Source: Tholera decimalis (taxonomy: Eukaryota; Arthropoda; Insecta; Lepidoptera; Noctuidae). From it: a stretch of DNA of 64,000 bases. The stretch covers positions 9,936,001-10,000,000 of the forward strand of contig OW964562.2 in NCBI GenBank assembly GCA_943138885.2, given 5' to 3'. Both the position numbers and the translations under genes were made by a program. The notes below the pieces were generated by a model, which was not told where the DNA came from, made no database searches, and saw only the letters and a list, made by a program, of their open reading frames with translations. Below are positions 63,591-64,000 of the stretch, piece after piece. The first letter of the stretch is position 1; every line of letters begins with the position of its first letter.

Positions 63591-64000
63591 TTTATTTTAG
63601 ATGTATATATGTAGTTTAGGGTTTTTTATTTAAGTCTATAAAGTGTAAAAAATTTATGTTAAAAATTAATAAAGACCCTTTATTTTTAATGTCAATATAT
63701 AACTAAACATTCTGTGAAAATTTCAAGCGTCTACTTGTTGTCGTTATCAATATCTAGCGAAGCCAAAAAATCACGTTTGTTGTATGGGAACTCCCTTAAA
63801 TATTTATTTTATTCTGTTTTTTAGTATTTGTTGTTATAGCGGCAACAGAAATACATCATTTGTTAAAATTTCAACTGTCTAACTATCACGATTCATGAGA
63901 TACAGCCTGATGACAGACGGACGGACAGCGGAGTCTTAGTAATAGGGTCCCGTTAATAACTTTGTAACTCCGTACTTAGGCGTCTTCATTTACAGAAAAA

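Larger units (their letters stand above)
62745..64000 (-). repeat. GGTCCCGTT/AGTGCGACTCG repeat, twice interrupted
   Basis: The left end GCCGGCCAAGTGCGACTCGG and the right end (GACAGACGGACGGACAGCGG, GGGTCCCGTT) bracket a repeat related to the AGGGTTCCGTA family. CTTAAATATTTATTTTAT in its middle is partly duplicated around the second insert. It is split by a Helitron-like repeat (62788-63000) and by the fragment at 63093-63590. Confidence 0.55.

Overview
This window looks like intergenic DNA from a lepidopteran insect, probably a noctuid-type moth. The evidence is indirect: AT-rich sequence, lepidopteran-style SINE and LINE tails, Helitron-like 'TCTATACTAATATTATAAA...CTAG' repeats, and R1-clade, Transib, piggyBac and Harbinger-type elements. 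I recognise no host protein-coding gene, rRNA or functional tRNA gene in the 64 kb. The window is a graveyard of transposable elements with a few well-preserved copies.

Layout. 1-10 kb: Helitron-like repeat carrying a MITE, RTE-like LINE end, palindromic MITEs, SINEs and two long unclassified repeats. 10.0-14.4 kb: a complete Copia retrotransposon on the minus strand, with identical 166-bp LTRs, a 5-bp TSD, a tRNA-Met primer site and one 1316-codon gag-pol ORF. 16.4-19.8 kb: Helitron-like repeat, a Harbinger-type MITE nested in another, and a piggyBac deletion derivative. 20.6-28.3 kb: a three-layer nest. A MITE with TATA TSDs contains a THAP-domain (P-like) element, which contains a complete Transib element (RAG1-type DDE transposase, 5-bp TSD CGCCG). 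29.9-35.8 kb: mariner-like deletion derivative, a decayed RT-RNase H LINE (LOA/I-like) and a 5'-truncated R1-clade LINE with an open RT frame. 40.2-42.2 kb: an apparently intact tyrosine recombinase gene with one intron, flanked by inverted repeats. 42-64 kb: LINE 3' ends, SINEs, Helitron-like repeats, foldbacks, and near the right edge a fragment resembling a restriction-like endonuclease domain of a retroelement.

How the pieces relate. Insertions into recognisable repeats allow relative dating, because empty relatives are present in the same window: MITE into Helitron-like repeat, piggyBac into a LINE tail, Transib into P-like into MITE. The 3' tail of the R1-clade LINE at 35.5-35.8 kb recurs as short retroposons, two of them with clear 14-16 bp target duplications inside SINEs. 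This suggests a small non-autonomous family mobilised by the LINE. The best candidates for recent or ongoing activity are the Copia element, the Transib element and the tyrosine recombinase gene.
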